DNA of 64,000 nucleotides from Rahnella rivi (lineage in GTDB: Bacteria > Pseudomonadota > Gammaproteobacteria > Enterobacterales > Enterobacteriaceae): positions 124,001 to 188,000 of the forward strand of contig NZ_JAFMOX010000058.1 of the NCBI RefSeq assembly GCF_019049655.1, in the 5' to 3' direction. Each line of letters begins with the position of its first letter. Position 1 is the first letter of the stretch. This document shows, in pieces, positions 29,223 to 38,836 of this stretch. Below the pieces are notes generated by a model. The model saw only the letters and a program-made list of their open reading frames with translations, ran no database searches and was not told the origin of the DNA. The position numbers and the translations under genes are program-made.

Positions 29223-29690
29223 CGAATCCAAGCTGCTTGCGATGGCGACGGCGAAGAGTCAGCCCAAAGCCCGAGTAATACCGGCGGTGATCAGGGGGCA
29301 ACGAATACCGGTAATCTTGATGGCGCACCGGTTGTGGGCGGGAATACTACAACCACGCCGGTTGCAGAGCAGAATCCGGATGATTTGGCTTATACACCAG
29401 AGAAAAGTAAATATGTTCCTAGCCCCAAACATGCTGCTGGAGGTTGGGGCACTCCTATGGACTTAAGTGATTCGAAGGCTCAGGAAGTATTAAATAACTC
29501 CATTCAAGGTGGTAAGCAAAAATATGGAGTTAGTGTTGGTAAAATCTATGAATTTCAACCTGATAATGTTGGAGGATGACATGGTTATCCAGTGCCTGGG
29601 ACAGAAGCACCACCAAAAGTATTACGTGAGATTCTTGCTAGAGGTGATATTAACAAAGCCGAATACAATAATATGATTAAAGGTAAATAG
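29223..29690 (+). pseudogene. orphan soluble-type toxin tail F, broken by TGA
   Basis: After a Thr/Gly/Asn-rich linker the frame encodes SKYVPSPKHAAGGWGTPMDL, SIQGGKQKYG and KIYEFQPDNVGG, then TGA (29577-29579), and continues in frame with HGYPVPGTEAPPKVLREIL and NKAEYNNMIKGK to TAG. I recall this end as common in polymorphic toxin tails of Rhs and Cdi proteins, with Trp at the TGA position. Thus one TGG-to-TGA change inactivates it. It has no start codon of its own and is followed two bases later by an intact immunity gene. Confidence 0.75.
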
Positions 29691-29692
29691 TT

Positions 29693-30136
29693 ATGAATAA
29701 GCTGAATGTCACTTTGTTTAATTCCGCTGAAGCGAAAAAATCACAAGCTGTTGAAATATCGATAAAAAGCAATGACGTTTTGCATGCATTGTTTACCGGG
29801 ATAGTCGATTTTCAAGCATTAATTGAGTGGTTGAAAGAAAATGAAGATGCAATTCGAAAAGCGGACTTTCCGATAGTTAATTTAACTGAAGACTCTTTAG
29901 CAAAAAAAATCCATTGCTTTTATGAGAGTGTGGACGTAGATGACGATGATCTCATTGATGCAATGTTTGATTATAGAACATCCCATTGCCTTAGATTTGC
30001 ATGTCGTGGAGTTGATTTTCCTGAGATTTATATTGGGAAGTTAGTAAGTAAACATGAAATTTCTTTATTTACAGACAATGAAACTTGGCGGTATTTTTTT
30101 GATGTTGACGATTTTTTTGGCAAATTAAAATGCTGA
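29693..30136 (+). CDS. immunity protein F (soluble)
   Basis: A 147-residue, acidic, AT-rich gene without membrane segments, two bases after toxin tail F. Features include an Asp-rich stretch (SVDVDDDDLIDAMFDYR) and an aromatic C-terminus (TWRYFFDVDDFFGKLKC). Family not recognised; the role is inferred from position and from the usual acidic character of immunity proteins against basic toxin tails. It stays open although the toxin is broken. Confidence 0.65.
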   Translation: MNKLNVTLFNSAEAKKSQAVEISIKSNDVLHALFTGIVDFQALIEWLKENEDAIRKADFPIVNLTEDSLAKKIHCFYESVDVDDDDLIDAMFDYRTSHCLRFACRGVDFPEIYIGKLVSKHEISLFTDNETWRYFFDVDDFFGKLKC

Positions 30137-30228
30137 ATAAGTCCCGACCCTAGAGCCGGAATTTTATTCTATAGCCTCAGCTATAATGCTGATTCCGCTA
30201 ACGGTAATAGTGACAAAGAACTTAGGTT

Positions 30229-30417
30229 ATGGACAACGAATCCCACCGCAAAAAAGCGCCATTTGACTCACACGGTCAGCCGGTATATTACAACGGAAAA
30301 AATTATATTAGCCCCGATGTTGACAGCCATAATGTGACGAATGGTTGGAAGATGTTCAATAGTAAAGGTAAGCGTATTGGCACTTACGACAGTGATCTGA
30401 ACCGGATTCAGGATTAA
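30229..30417 (+). pseudogene. orphan toxin tail G (Ntox21-like?)
   Basis: A 62-codon frame: KAPFDSHGQPVYYNGKNYIS, PDVDSHNVTNGWKMFNSKG and GTYDSDLNRIQD. The ISPD-x-DSHN ... WKM ... GTYD-x-x-LNRI pattern resembles RNase-type polymorphic toxin tails that I associate, tentatively, with toxin family 21. The frame is closed by TAG just before the ATG, while adjacent linker-like codons (NADSANGNSDKEL) are in another frame, pointing to a frameshift. ATG at 30229 may be fortuitous. Confidence 0.55.
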
Positions 30418-30421
30418 TTAT

Positions 30422-30919
30422 ATGTTTGGTATATTCCCCGAAGATACACCCGTGACAATGGAAGATGAGCCGGTTTTTCCTGCTGAAATTATCATTGATG
30501 ATTTTAATGAAAAACTAAATATCCCAATAAGTTACTGGGGTTTAAGTGATTATAAACAAAGTTGGCTCAAGTCACTTGAGAGCGGCCTTGCTAATAAAGA
30601 TCATGCCGTGCTAGCTGTTTCAATGTATGAGCCAGGGCAAAGTAATTTTATTTTTGTATGGGTGATATATTTTGAAGAGAAAAATGCTTACTTACAAAAC
30701 AGCATTCTTTTTTTGGATGAACATCCGGATTTCATGCCGGATAAGATAAATGAATTTATAGAGCCTCGGACTACCCATAATGAAGATGGTATGAAAATCT
30801 CGGAGTGGAATACGGATCTAGATAGTGTTCTGCATTTTTACAATAGCCTAAAAAATAACAAGAATCCCGGCCATGATGGATATTGCGCTGACGCAGGGCG
30901 ACCTGAATGGGCTGAGTGA
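30422..30919 (+). CDS. immunity protein G, with a hybrid C-terminus
   Basis: A 165-residue soluble protein starting [20 protein letters not shown], four bases after toxin tail G; very acidic, as expected for immunity to a basic nuclease. About residues 1-145 look native (ending [11 protein letters not shown]); the last 20 or so ([17 protein letters not shown]) are out-of-frame reading of an attached cdiA fragment. The natural stop was probably lost when the cassette was joined near an aatcccggcc hairpin half. Function inferred from position. Confidence 0.65.
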   Translation: MFGIFPEDTPVTMEDEPVFPAEIIIDDFNEKLNIPISYWGLSDYKQSWLKSLESGLANKDHAVLAVSMYEPGQSNFIFVWVIYFEEKNAYLQNSILFLDEHPDFMPDKINEFIEPRTTHNEDGMKISEWNTDLDSVLHFYNSLKNNKNPGHDGYCADAGRPEWAE

Positions 30920-31048
30920 AGCTAAAAAGGCGCATCCTGACATGACCGCCGACCAACTGCGCCAGACTGATGCTTACAAAGCAGAGATGGCGAAATACGG
31001 CACCGGCAGTAGCTTGCAACAGGGACTACAGGCCGCTACGGGGAACTG
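30872..31048 (+). pseudogene. cdiA pretoxin fragment
   Basis: In a frame different from the immunity gene, the sequence reads [35 protein letters not shown] and [17 protein letters not shown], clearly parallel to orphan module A (GEIKGLEAAKAAHPEL...YGTGSDIQQGISAAT). It ends at TGA soon after. It is the last cdiA-derived scrap before the tRNA. Confidence 0.7.
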
Positions 31049-31189
31049 ATCAAAACTATACGCGATCATATACACATCAAATACTGGCTTTCAAGGGATG
31101 TGCTCGGACGCAAGCGGACAATAAGATGGATAATACATTTGATTTTATTGGTTTTTTTGGATGATTACGGAAGGTCTGGGAAATGATTC

Positions 31190-31263
31190 TGGAGCGGGTG
31201 AAGGGAATCGAACCCTCGTATGCAGCTTGGGAAGCTGCCGTTCTACCATTGAACTACACCCGC
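31190..31263 (-). tRNA. glyU: tRNA-Gly(CCC)
   Basis: The 74-nt minus-strand gene starts GCGGGTGTAG, has D-loop TTCAATGGTAGAA, anticodon arm GCAGC-TTCCCAA-GCTGC (anticodon CCC), T-arm GGTTCGATTCC and an encoded CCA end. Its 3' end faces the cdi island. glyU is a known island integration site in E. coli. Confidence 0.95.
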
Positions 31264-31372
31264 ATCGGTGTGCGAGGGGCATTATAACCGGTTACAGCGG
31301 CGGAGCAAGGCGTGATTGCGGATAAGCGCTGGAGTTTTAAGCAGTTAGCGTGTGGCGTGATCTGCAACATAA

Positions 31373-31396
31373 AAAAGGGCGCCGGAGCGCCCTTTT
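31373..31396 (-). terminator. lysS terminator
   Basis: A 10-bp stem aaaagggcgc/gcgccctttt with a cgga loop lies just after the lysS stop; reading the minus strand it ends in a T-run. Confidence 0.85.
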
Positions 31397-31413
31397 GTTG
31401 TTTCTGAGGAAGC

Positions 31414-32949
31414 TTATTTCTGTGTCTGCGGACGCATTGCCGGGAACAGGATAACGTCGCGGATGGTGTGGCTGTTGGTGAACAGCATAACCATACGGTC
31501 GATACCAATACCCAAACCGGCGGTCGGTGGCAGGCCGTGTTCCAGCGCTGTCACGTAGTCTTCGTCGAAGAACATCGCTTCGTCGTCGCCTGCATCTTTC
31601 GCAGAAACCTGGTCAGCAAAGCGCTGTGCCTGGTCTTCAGCATCGTTCAGCTCGGAGAAACCGTTACCGATTTCTCGGCCACCGATGAAGAATTCAAAAC
31701 GGTCAGTGATTTCAGGGTTGTCGTCATTACGGCGCGCCAGCGGAGAAACTTCTGCCGGGTACTCGGTAATGAAGGTTGGCTGGATCAGTTGCGCTTCTGC
31801 GGTTTCTTCGAAGATCTCAGTCACGATACGGCCCAGACCCCAGCTCTTCTCGATTTTGATACCGATAGATTCTGCGATAGCGGTCGCTTTAGCCAGATCG
31901 TCGAGATCGGCAACGTTGGTTTCCGGACGGTATTTGCAGATCGCTTCACGCATGGTCAGCTTGGCGAACGGCTTGCCGAAATCGAAAGTCTGCTCGCCGT
32001 ACTGCACAACGCTGCTGCCCAGAACCGATTCGGTCAGCGTGCGGAACAGGGATTCGGTCAGAACGATCAGATCTTTGTAATCCGCGTACGCCATGTAGAG
32101 TTCCATCATGGTGAACTCTGGGTTGTGACGCGGAGAAACGCCTTCGTTACGGAAGTTACGGTTGATTTCGAATACGCGATCGAAGCCACCCACCACCAGA
32201 CGTTTCAGATACAGTTCCGGCGCGATACGCAGGTACATGTCGATATCGAGTGCATTGTGGTGCGTGATGAACGGACGCGCCGCTGCACCGCCAGGGATCA
32301 CCTGCATCATCGGGGTTTCGACTTCCATGAAGCCGTTTTCCACCATGAAGCTGCGGATACCCGACATGATCTGAGAACGGATCTTGAAGGTTTTGCGGGA
32401 ATCATCGTTGGCGATCAGGTCGAGATAACGCTGACGGTAACGCGCTTCCTGATCCTGTAAGCCGTGGAATTTGTCCGGCAGCGGGCGCAGTGCTTTGGTC
32501 AGCAGACGCAGTTCAGAACAGTGGATCGACAGTTCGCCGGTCTTGGTTTTGAACAGCTTACCGGTCGCACCCAGGATATCGCCCAGATCCCATTTCTTGA
32601 ACTGTTCGTTGTAGATGCCTTCTGCCAGATCGTCACGCGCAACGTAAAGCTGAATACGGCCACCCACATCTTGCAGGGTCACGAAAGATGCCTTGCCCAT
32701 GATGCGACGGGTCATCATACGGCCACCGACGGTAACGCTGATGTCTAAGGCTTCCAGCTCTTCGTTGGTCTTTTCGCCGTATTTCGCGTGCAGTTCATCG
32801 GAGATGCTGTCACGACGGAAATCGTTAGGGAACGCATTGCCGGATTCGCGCAGCAAAGCCAGCTTCTCACGACGCGCCTTAAGCTCGTTGTTAAGATCGG
32901 GTACGTTTTCTGTTGGCTGCTGTTGAGCAGGCGATTGTTGTTCAGACAT
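31414..32949 (-). CDS. lysS: lysyl-tRNA synthetase, class II
   Basis: A 511-residue cytoplasmic enzyme charging tRNA-Lys. The N-terminal OB-fold ([20 protein letters not shown]) binds the anticodon; the catalytic domain has class II motif 2 (FRNEG) and motif 3 ([12 protein letters not shown]). The length is close to E. coli LysS (505). AAGGAA lies upstream of the ATG. It follows prfB by nine bases and is co-transcribed, as in E. coli. Confidence 0.97.
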   Translation of the reverse strand: MSEQQSPAQQQPTENVPDLNNELKARREKLALLRESGNAFPNDFRRDSISDELHAKYGEKTNEELEALDISVTVGGRMMTRRIMGKASFVTLQDVGGRIQLYVARDDLAEGIYNEQFKKWDLGDILGATGKLFKTKTGELSIHCSELRLLTKALRPLPDKFHGLQDQEARYRQRYLDLIANDDSRKTFKIRSQIMSGIRSFMVENGFMEVETPMMQVIPGGAAARPFITHHNALDIDMYLRIAPELYLKRLVVGGFDRVFEINRNFRNEGVSPRHNPEFTMMELYMAYADYKDLIVLTESLFRTLTESVLGSSVVQYGEQTFDFGKPFAKLTMREAICKYRPETNVADLDDLAKATAIAESIGIKIEKSWGLGRIVTEIFEETAEAQLIQPTFITEYPAEVSPLARRNDDNPEITDRFEFFIGGREIGNGFSELNDAEDQAQRFADQVSAKDAGDDEAMFFDEDYVTALEHGLPPTAGLGIGIDRMVMLFTNSHTIRDVILFPAMRPQTQK

Positions 32950-32958
32950 GTTGGTTCC

Positions 32959-34057
32959 TTATAACCCGGCTTTCAAACTGGCTTCGATGAATTTATCCAG
33001 GTCGCCATCCAACACGGCCTGCGTATTTCGTGTTTCGACGCCTGTACGCAAATCTTTGATACGAGCATCATCCAGCACGTAAGAACGAATCTGACTGCCC
33101 CAGCCGATGTCAGACTTGTTGTCTTCCAGCTGCTGTTTATCCGCATTTTTCTTCTGCATCTCATACTCATAAAGCTTCGCTTTCATCTGCTTCATGGCCT
33201 GATCTTTGTTTTTATGCTGGGAGCGGTCGTTCTGACACTGGGTCACAATGTTGGTCGGAAGGTGGGTAATACGTACCGCAGATTCCGTTTTGTTGACGTG
33301 CTGACCACCCGCACCTGACGCGCGGTATACGTCGATACGCAGGTCGGCCGGGTTGATTTCGATAGCGATGTCATCGTCCACTTCCGGATAAACAAACGCG
33401 GAACTGAAAGAGGTATGACGACGGCCACCGGAGTCAAACGGGCTTTTACGTACCAGGCGATGCACGCCAGTTTCGGTACGCAACCAGCCAAACGCATAGT
33501 CACCGATGATCTTGATGGTGGCGGATTTCAGGCCTGCGACTTCGCCGTCAGACTCTTCAATCACTTCCGTTTTGAAACCTTTGGCTTCGGCCCAGCGTAA
33601 ATACATACGCAGCAGCATGCTCGCCCAGTCCTGCGCTTCCGTACCACCGGAACCGGCCTGAATGTCGAGGTAGCAACTTGCGCTGTCGTATTCACCGGAG
33701 AACATGCGGCGGAATTCGAGCTGCTCCAGTTTGGCGGTCAGTACATCGAGTTCGGCAACCGTTTCGTTGAAGGTGTCTTCATCGTCGGCTTCAACAGCCA
33801 GTTCGAGCAGGCCGGTCACGTCTTCCGCGCCCTGCAACAACTCATCGATGGTTTCCACGATAGCTTCCAGAGCGGAACGTTCTTTACCCAGCGCCTGTGC
33901 GCGTTCAGGTTCGTTCCAGACGTCCGGCTGTTCCAGCTCGGCGTTTACTTCTTCGAGGCGTTCTTTCTTGGCATCATAGTCAAAGATACCCCCGAAGAAC
34001 GACTGTCCGTTCGGACAGGTCCTGAATGCGGTTTTTAACCGGATTAATTTCAAACAT
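32959..34057 (-). CDS. prfB: peptide chain release factor 2 (programmed +1 frameshift)
   Basis: RF2 recognises UGA and UAA stops and triggers peptide release. Translation starts at ATG 34057 ([14 protein letters not shown]); codon 26 is TGA (33980-33982) within CTTTGAC, preceded by the internal Shine-Dalgarno-like GGGGGTAT. A +1 shift at CTT gives DYDAKKERL and a total of 365 residues, as in E. coli. The SPF anticodon tripeptide (RKSPFDSGG) and the catalytic GGQ (GAGGQHVNK) are present. The frameshift provides autoregulation: low RF2 increases shifting. Upstream of lysS in one operon. Confidence 0.97.
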
Positions 34058-34188
34058 AATTTTTTCGCGTCTTACGTTAGATTCGGAGTTGGCCCAATGC
34101 CATTCGAACCGCCGATTCTAACGGAATTAGCGGTCTTTTTATAGCAACGAGCCGTTTTTTTGCAGGGTTTATTCCGTACGCAAAAGGC

Positions 34189-35922
34189 TTATTTCGGCCA
34201 CAAATGTTGAATGATCAACTGAACGCTGCGATTTCCACGGAATTCGTTGATATCCAGCCGGTATGCCAGTTGCACTTCACGGATGCTGCTGTCGGGCCAG
34301 AAGGTCGGATCGATGTTAAACGCAATGCCGTCAAGCAGCGGGCCGCCGCCGAGGGGTTCAATCATCAGTTTCAGATGACGCTCTTTCAGGAGCTTTTGTT
34401 GCAGGATTCGGAAAGTGCCGTCGAACGTCGGTTCAGGGAATGACTGCCCCCAGGGGCCACCGTCACGCAGCATTTCAGCGGTATCCAACGTCAGTTCCTG
34501 CGCGGCCAGTTCGCCATCGGACCACACCACGCCTTCCAGATGCGAAGGATCCAGCCATTCGCCGACCAGTTCGGCGAATTTGTCGCGAAACTCGTCGAAT
34601 TTGCTCTCTTCCAGCGATAAGCCTGCGGCCATCGCGTGCCCGCCGAATTTCATCATCAGGCCCGGATTGAGGGTATCAAGGCGTTCCAGCGCATCGCGCA
34701 TATGCAAACCGGCAATCGAACGGCCTGAGCCTTTCAGAATACCTTCACCTGCCGGCGCAAACGCAATCACCGGGCGGTTAAAACGTTCTTTCAGGCGAGA
34801 TGCCAGAATACCGACCACGCCCTGGTGCCATTCCGGGTGGTACATCGCCAGCCCGTACGGTAACGCCTCGGTGCCCTGCTCCAGTTTGTCGCACAGCGCC
34901 AGCGCTTCCACTTGCATACCCTGCTCTATTTCGCGACGGGTCTGGTTAAGCGCATCTAAATCACTCGCCAGCGCGCGTGCCTGGCCGATATCTTCAGTGA
35001 GCAGCAACGCCACACCCACTGACATATCGTCAAGACGCCCGGCGGCGTTAAGCCGTGGCCCCAGAGCAAAACCTAAATCACTCGCCCCCAGCGTGCGTGC
35101 TTCACGACCGGCCACTTCCAGCAACGCGCGGATGCCGGGGCGACATTTTCCCGCACGGATGCGGTTCAACCCCTGATACACCATGATGCGGTTATTGGCA
35201 TCGAGCGGCACCACGTCTGCCACGGTACCGAGCGCCACCAGATCCAGATGTTCCGCCAGATTGGGCGGCGTCAGACCGGTTGTCTCGAACCAGCCGCTGT
35301 CGCGTAACGCACTGCGCAGCGCCAGCATCAGATAAAACGCCACACCGACACCCGCCAGCGATTTGGAAGGAAACGCACATCCGTGCAGATTCGGGTTAAT
35401 GATCGCTTCGGCATCCGGCAAGGTATCGCCCGGCAGGTGGTGATCGGTGACCAGCACCTGAATGCCCTTCTCGTGGGCAAGCGTAACGCCTGCATGAGAA
35501 GAGATGCCGTTATCCACGGTCAGAATCAGCTCAGCACCGCGCGCCGCAGCCTGCTCCACCACTTCCGGGCTGAGGCCGTAACCGTCTTCGAAACGGTTTG
35601 GCACCAGAAAATCAAGATTGCCACAGCCCATACTGCGCAGGGAAAGCAGCGCCAGCGCGGTGCTGGTGGCACCATCGGCGTCGAAATCGCCGACGATAAT
35701 AATGCGCAGCCGCTCCGTCAGGGCTTTTTGCAACAGCCTGACCGCATCATCGATGCCATCAAGTTGCTGATAAGGCAGCATGCCACGCACGCTGCGCTCC
35801 AGTTCCTGGCTGTCTTTCACGCCACGCGAGAGGTATAAACGGCGTAATAACGGGGAGAGTTCAGCGGGAAGTTCCACGCCGGTCGCGGCCTCACGGCGGC
35901 GAAGTTGAGTCTTAAGGGTCAC
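34189..35922 (-). CDS. recJ: single-strand DNA exonuclease RecJ
   Basis: A 577-residue 5'-3' ssDNA exonuclease of the DHH family, acting in recombination and mismatch repair. The motifs GDFDADGATST, VDNGISSH and VTDHHLPGD give the metal ligands, and the DHHA1 domain carries GGHAMAAGL. The length is identical to E. coli RecJ. The start is GTG with no good ribosome site, six bases after the dsbC stop, suggesting coupled, low-level translation, as in E. coli. Confidence 0.97.
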   Translation of the reverse strand: MTLKTQLRRREAATGVELPAELSPLLRRLYLSRGVKDSQELERSVRGMLPYQQLDGIDDAVRLLQKALTERLRIIIVGDFDADGATSTALALLSLRSMGCGNLDFLVPNRFEDGYGLSPEVVEQAAARGAELILTVDNGISSHAGVTLAHEKGIQVLVTDHHLPGDTLPDAEAIINPNLHGCAFPSKSLAGVGVAFYLMLALRSALRDSGWFETTGLTPPNLAEHLDLVALGTVADVVPLDANNRIMVYQGLNRIRAGKCRPGIRALLEVAGREARTLGASDLGFALGPRLNAAGRLDDMSVGVALLLTEDIGQARALASDLDALNQTRREIEQGMQVEALALCDKLEQGTEALPYGLAMYHPEWHQGVVGILASRLKERFNRPVIAFAPAGEGILKGSGRSIAGLHMRDALERLDTLNPGLMMKFGGHAMAAGLSLEESKFDEFRDKFAELVGEWLDPSHLEGVVWSDGELAAQELTLDTAEMLRDGGPWGQSFPEPTFDGTFRILQQKLLKERHLKLMIEPLGGGPLLDGIAFNIDPTFWPDSSIREVQLAYRLDINEFRGNRSVQLIIQHLWPK

Positions 35923-35928
35923 GAAAAA

Positions 35929-36651
35929 TCAGCCACCGGTTTTATGTGAAAGAGCACGCTTGTCGAGCGCGGCGGCCAGTTCTTTTGGCGGCTGATAACC
36001 CGGGATCAGAGAACCATCTTCCAGCACGATCGCCGGCGTGCCGGTCACGCCAAACTGCACGCCCAGCTCATAATGTTTCGCGATATCACTGGTTTTACAG
36101 GTTGCCGGAGTAATGTCATCACCGCGCATTGCCGCATCAAAGGTGGTATTACGGTCACCGGTGCACCAGATCGACTGCATGTCTTTCTCGGTTTTAGAAT
36201 CCAGCCCCTGACGCGGGAACGCCAGATAACGCACGGTAATACCGAGATCGTTATAGCCTTGCATCTGCTGATGCAATTTGTGGCAGTAACCGCAGGTGAT
36301 GTCGGTAAACACTGTGATCACGTGTTTTTCGTTTTTAGCTTTGTAGATGATCATTTCGTTTTTCAACGCATCCAGCTTTTTCACCAGCGTTTTGTTGGTC
36401 ACGTTGACAGGCTGAGCCCCGCTGACGTCATACATCGGCCCCTGCAATACGTGTTTTCCGTCATCAGTGATGTAAATCACGCCGCCGCTGGTGGAAACCG
36501 CGCTCAGGCCGGTCACCGGAGTGGGCTGAATATCAGCCTGACTCATGCCCAGTTTATTCAGCGTTGCTTTGATTGCTGCATCATCAGCCTGCACCGCGGA
36601 GCTCATACACGCGGCAATAAAAGTGAGCAGCATTAAACCTTTTTTCATCAT
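35929..36651 (-). CDS. dsbC: periplasmic disulfide isomerase DsbC
   Basis: A 240-residue protein with a signal peptide (cleavage near VQA-DDAA), an N-terminal dimerisation domain and a thioredoxin domain with CGYC (redox-active) and a second Cys pair (IWCTGDR ... TCKTS). It repairs wrong disulfides and is kept reduced by DsbD. AAGGAC precedes the double ATG. It sits between xerD and recJ in the conserved operon. Confidence 0.96.
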   Translation of the reverse strand: MMKKGLMLLTFIAACMSSAVQADDAAIKATLNKLGMSQADIQPTPVTGLSAVSTSGGVIYITDDGKHVLQGPMYDVSGAQPVNVTNKTLVKKLDALKNEMIIYKAKNEKHVITVFTDITCGYCHKLHQQMQGYNDLGITVRYLAFPRQGLDSKTEKDMQSIWCTGDRNTTFDAAMRGDDITPATCKTSDIAKHYELGVQFGVTGTPAIVLEDGSLIPGYQPPKELAAALDKRALSHKTGG

Positions 36652-36672
36652 TTCGTCCTTTTTCCCGGCCAG

Positions 36673-37632
36673 TCAGGCGCGGGGATGATGTTGTTGATGT
36701 AGCTGTTTGAGTCGTTCAGTCGCTACATGCGTATAAATTTGAGTGGTCGATAAGTCACTGTGACCTAACAACATTTGCACCACGCGCAGATCCGCGCCAT
36801 GGTTCAGTAAATGAGTGGCAAAAGCGTGGCGTAACACGTGGGGGGATAACCGCTCTGCATCAATACCCGCAAGGATCGCATAGTGTTTGATGCGATGCCA
36901 GAATGTCTGCCGGGTCATTTTCTGCGCGCGGTTACTCGGAAACACGATATCGAGCGATTGCCCGTTCAGCAGCCAGGGCCTTCCGTGCTCCAAATAATTT
37001 TCCAGCCAGTAGACCGCTTCTTCTCCCATCGGCACCAGCCGCTCTTTGTTCCCTTTACCGATCACCCTCACCACGCCCTGACGCAAACTGATGTCGCTGA
37101 GCGTCAGCCCGACCAGCTCGGAAACACGCAAACCGGTGGCATACAACAACTCGAGCATGGCTTTGTCACGCAGCTCAAGCGGTACATCGACGCTTGGCGA
37201 CGCGAGCAGTGTACTCACCTGCGCTTCGCTGAGATCTTTAGGCAGACGCTGTGGCAATTTGGGTGAGGAGAGCAGCGCGGTAGGATCATCCTGACGAACG
37301 GATTCGCGGTTCATGTATTGAAACAGTCGTCGCATCGCGCTGAGCAGCCGCGCTGAACTGGTGGCTTTGTAGCCGCCCTCGACACGTTCGGCGAGGAACA
37401 ATTGCAAATCTTCGGCGCTGACGTGCAGCAGATCCGTGTTGTGGTGATGCAGCCAGCCGGTCAGGGATTTCAGATCCTGACGGTAAGATGCCAGCGTATT
37501 TTCTGCGAGATTGCGCTCAATCCACAGCGTATCAAGAAACTGTTCCATCAGGTTCTGATCGGCCTGATTCACCGCCTGATCAGACGGCTCAGGGTTATCC
37601 CCCTGACGGGTCACATTATCCTGGTTTGGCAT
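36673..37632 (-). CDS. xerD: tyrosine recombinase XerD
   Basis: A 319-residue recombinase that with XerC resolves chromosome dimers at dif. The SAM-like N-terminal domain (MEQFLDTLWIERNLAENTL) is followed by the catalytic domain with Arg in GLRVSELVG, His/Arg in SPHVLRHAFATH, His in LLGHSDLS and the nucleophile Tyr in TTQIYTHV. It starts about 28 residues before the E. coli equivalent, but AGGA six bases upstream of ATG 37632 supports this; an internal Met at 37548 has no ribosome site. The longer open frame toward 38364 is antisense to fldB. Confidence 0.95.
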   Translation of the reverse strand: MPNQDNVTRQGDNPEPSDQAVNQADQNLMEQFLDTLWIERNLAENTLASYRQDLKSLTGWLHHHNTDLLHVSAEDLQLFLAERVEGGYKATSSARLLSAMRRLFQYMNRESVRQDDPTALLSSPKLPQRLPKDLSEAQVSTLLASPSVDVPLELRDKAMLELLYATGLRVSELVGLTLSDISLRQGVVRVIGKGNKERLVPMGEEAVYWLENYLEHGRPWLLNGQSLDIVFPSNRAQKMTRQTFWHRIKHYAILAGIDAERLSPHVLRHAFATHLLNHGADLRVVQMLLGHSDLSTTQIYTHVATERLKQLHQQHHPRA

Positions 37633-37821
37633 CCTGATTCCTTTTGTGCAAGTACAGGCCGCGCAATGGGCGTGTGATGGCATTATGCCTTTCATTAAGA
37701 GGAAACGCCGCCCAAATCTGCCCGTCCTTTCATCACGGTGGTTACCTGGGAATGGGCAGCCCTGATGCAAAAATAGTGCTTTTGGGTATACACTGCTAAC
37801 CATTCGAATTCTTTTGACGTT

Positions 37822-38352
37822 ATGGCAACAAGTATGAAGATTGGTCTTTTCTACGGCTCCAGCACCTGTTACACCGAAATGGCCGCGGAGAAAATTCGCG
37901 ATATTTTGGGCGAAGATCTGGTTGATTTGCACAACCTCAAAGATGTCGATCCGGAAAAAATGGAAGACTACAGCGTCCTGATCCTCGGCATCCCGACATG
38001 GGATTTCGGTGAGATCCAGGAAGACTGGGAGGCCGTCTGGAATCAACTGCCGACGCTTAAACTGCGAGGCAAAATCGTGGCGATGTATGGCATGGGCGAT
38101 CAGCTCGGTTACAGCGAATGGTTCCTCGATGCACTCGGCATGTTGTACCACCAGCTGGTGCCAATGGGCGTGAAGTTCATCGGTTTCTGGCCGACGGAAG
38201 GTTTTGAGTTCACCAGCCCGAAACCGCTGAGTGCGGACGGTAAACATTTTGTCGGGCTGGCGCTCGATGATGTGAATCAGTTCGATCTCACCGACGAACG
38301 CCTGCAACAGTGGTGCGAGCAAATCCTGCTGGAAATGGATGCGCTGCTGTAA
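37822..38352 (+). CDS. fldB: flavodoxin 2 (FldB)
   Basis: A 176-residue FMN-binding electron carrier. The phosphate-binding loop [16 protein letters not shown], the [15 protein letters not shown] loop and the [18 protein letters not shown] region surround FMN as in long-chain flavodoxins. Met at 37834 (MKIGLF) is an alternative start and closer to the E. coli N-terminus; neither has a strong ribosome site. Divergent from xerD, as in E. coli. Confidence 0.94.
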   Translation: MATSMKIGLFYGSSTCYTEMAAEKIRDILGEDLVDLHNLKDVDPEKMEDYSVLILGIPTWDFGEIQEDWEAVWNQLPTLKLRGKIVAMYGMGDQLGYSEWFLDALGMLYHQLVPMGVKFIGFWPTEGFEFTSPKPLSADGKHFVGLALDDVNQFDLTDERLQQWCEQILLEMDALL

Positions 38353-38383
38353 CCCTTCCGGCACTTCGCGTCTGACGCCGCCC

Positions 38384-38836
38384 TCAGCCCTGCTCTTTCG
38401 GGTTCGGTGGGCGGCAGTTAAGTAATATCTGGCGTAAACGCCGCCACTCTTCCACGCTCATACTGTCCGATGCCAGCCATAAACGGTGCCGTGAACTGCG
38501 CATCGCCTGCGCCAGACCCCCTTTACGTTTTTCACGCCGCAAAGACAGCAACGCGCCGTGGCTTATCATCCACACCGGATGTTTGAGTTGCCATTCCTGG
38601 CCTCGCCAAATCAGGCGTCGCTCATCGAGCAGAATCACCTCGCCGGTGCGTGCAGTGATGCGCCGCTGGCTGCGGATACATTCAAAAAGCATCAGCAAAA
38701 GCAACGTCATCCATGCAGGCCAGTAGCCTGGCGGCCAGGGTGCCAGCAAAATCAGCAACATCACTGCGCCGTAAATGGCCAGTGAAATCAACTGACTGCG
38801 CCAGGACACCCTTAAATCACATCGCCACAGGGCCAC
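38384..38836 (-). CDS. cptA: CptA/YgfX inner-membrane protein
   Basis: A 150-residue protein with two close helices ([19 protein letters not shown] and [13 protein letters not shown]) and a basic cytoplasmic tail, matching YgfX. It was described as the toxin-like partner of SdhE/CptB acting on cell division proteins, though later work favours a role with SdhE in flavinylation. It starts with GTG inside the sdhE 3' end (20-bp overlap). Confidence 0.9.
   Translation of the reverse strand: MALWRCDLRVSWRSQLISLAIYGAVMLLILLAPWPPGYWPAWMTLLLLMLFECIRSQRRITARTGEVILLDERRLIWRGQEWQLKHPVWMISHGALLSLRREKRKGGLAQAMRSSRHRLWLASDSMSVEEWRRLRQILLNCRPPNPKEQG

Noticed and set aside
31051..31189. Region between the cdiA fragment and the tRNA considered as an integrase or att site
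   Set aside because: 139 bp with no frame of note and no visible copy of the tRNA 3' end.
37633..38364. Minus-strand extension of the xerD frame
   Set aside because: It is antisense to fldB, and xerD has a good start with a ribosome site at 37632.
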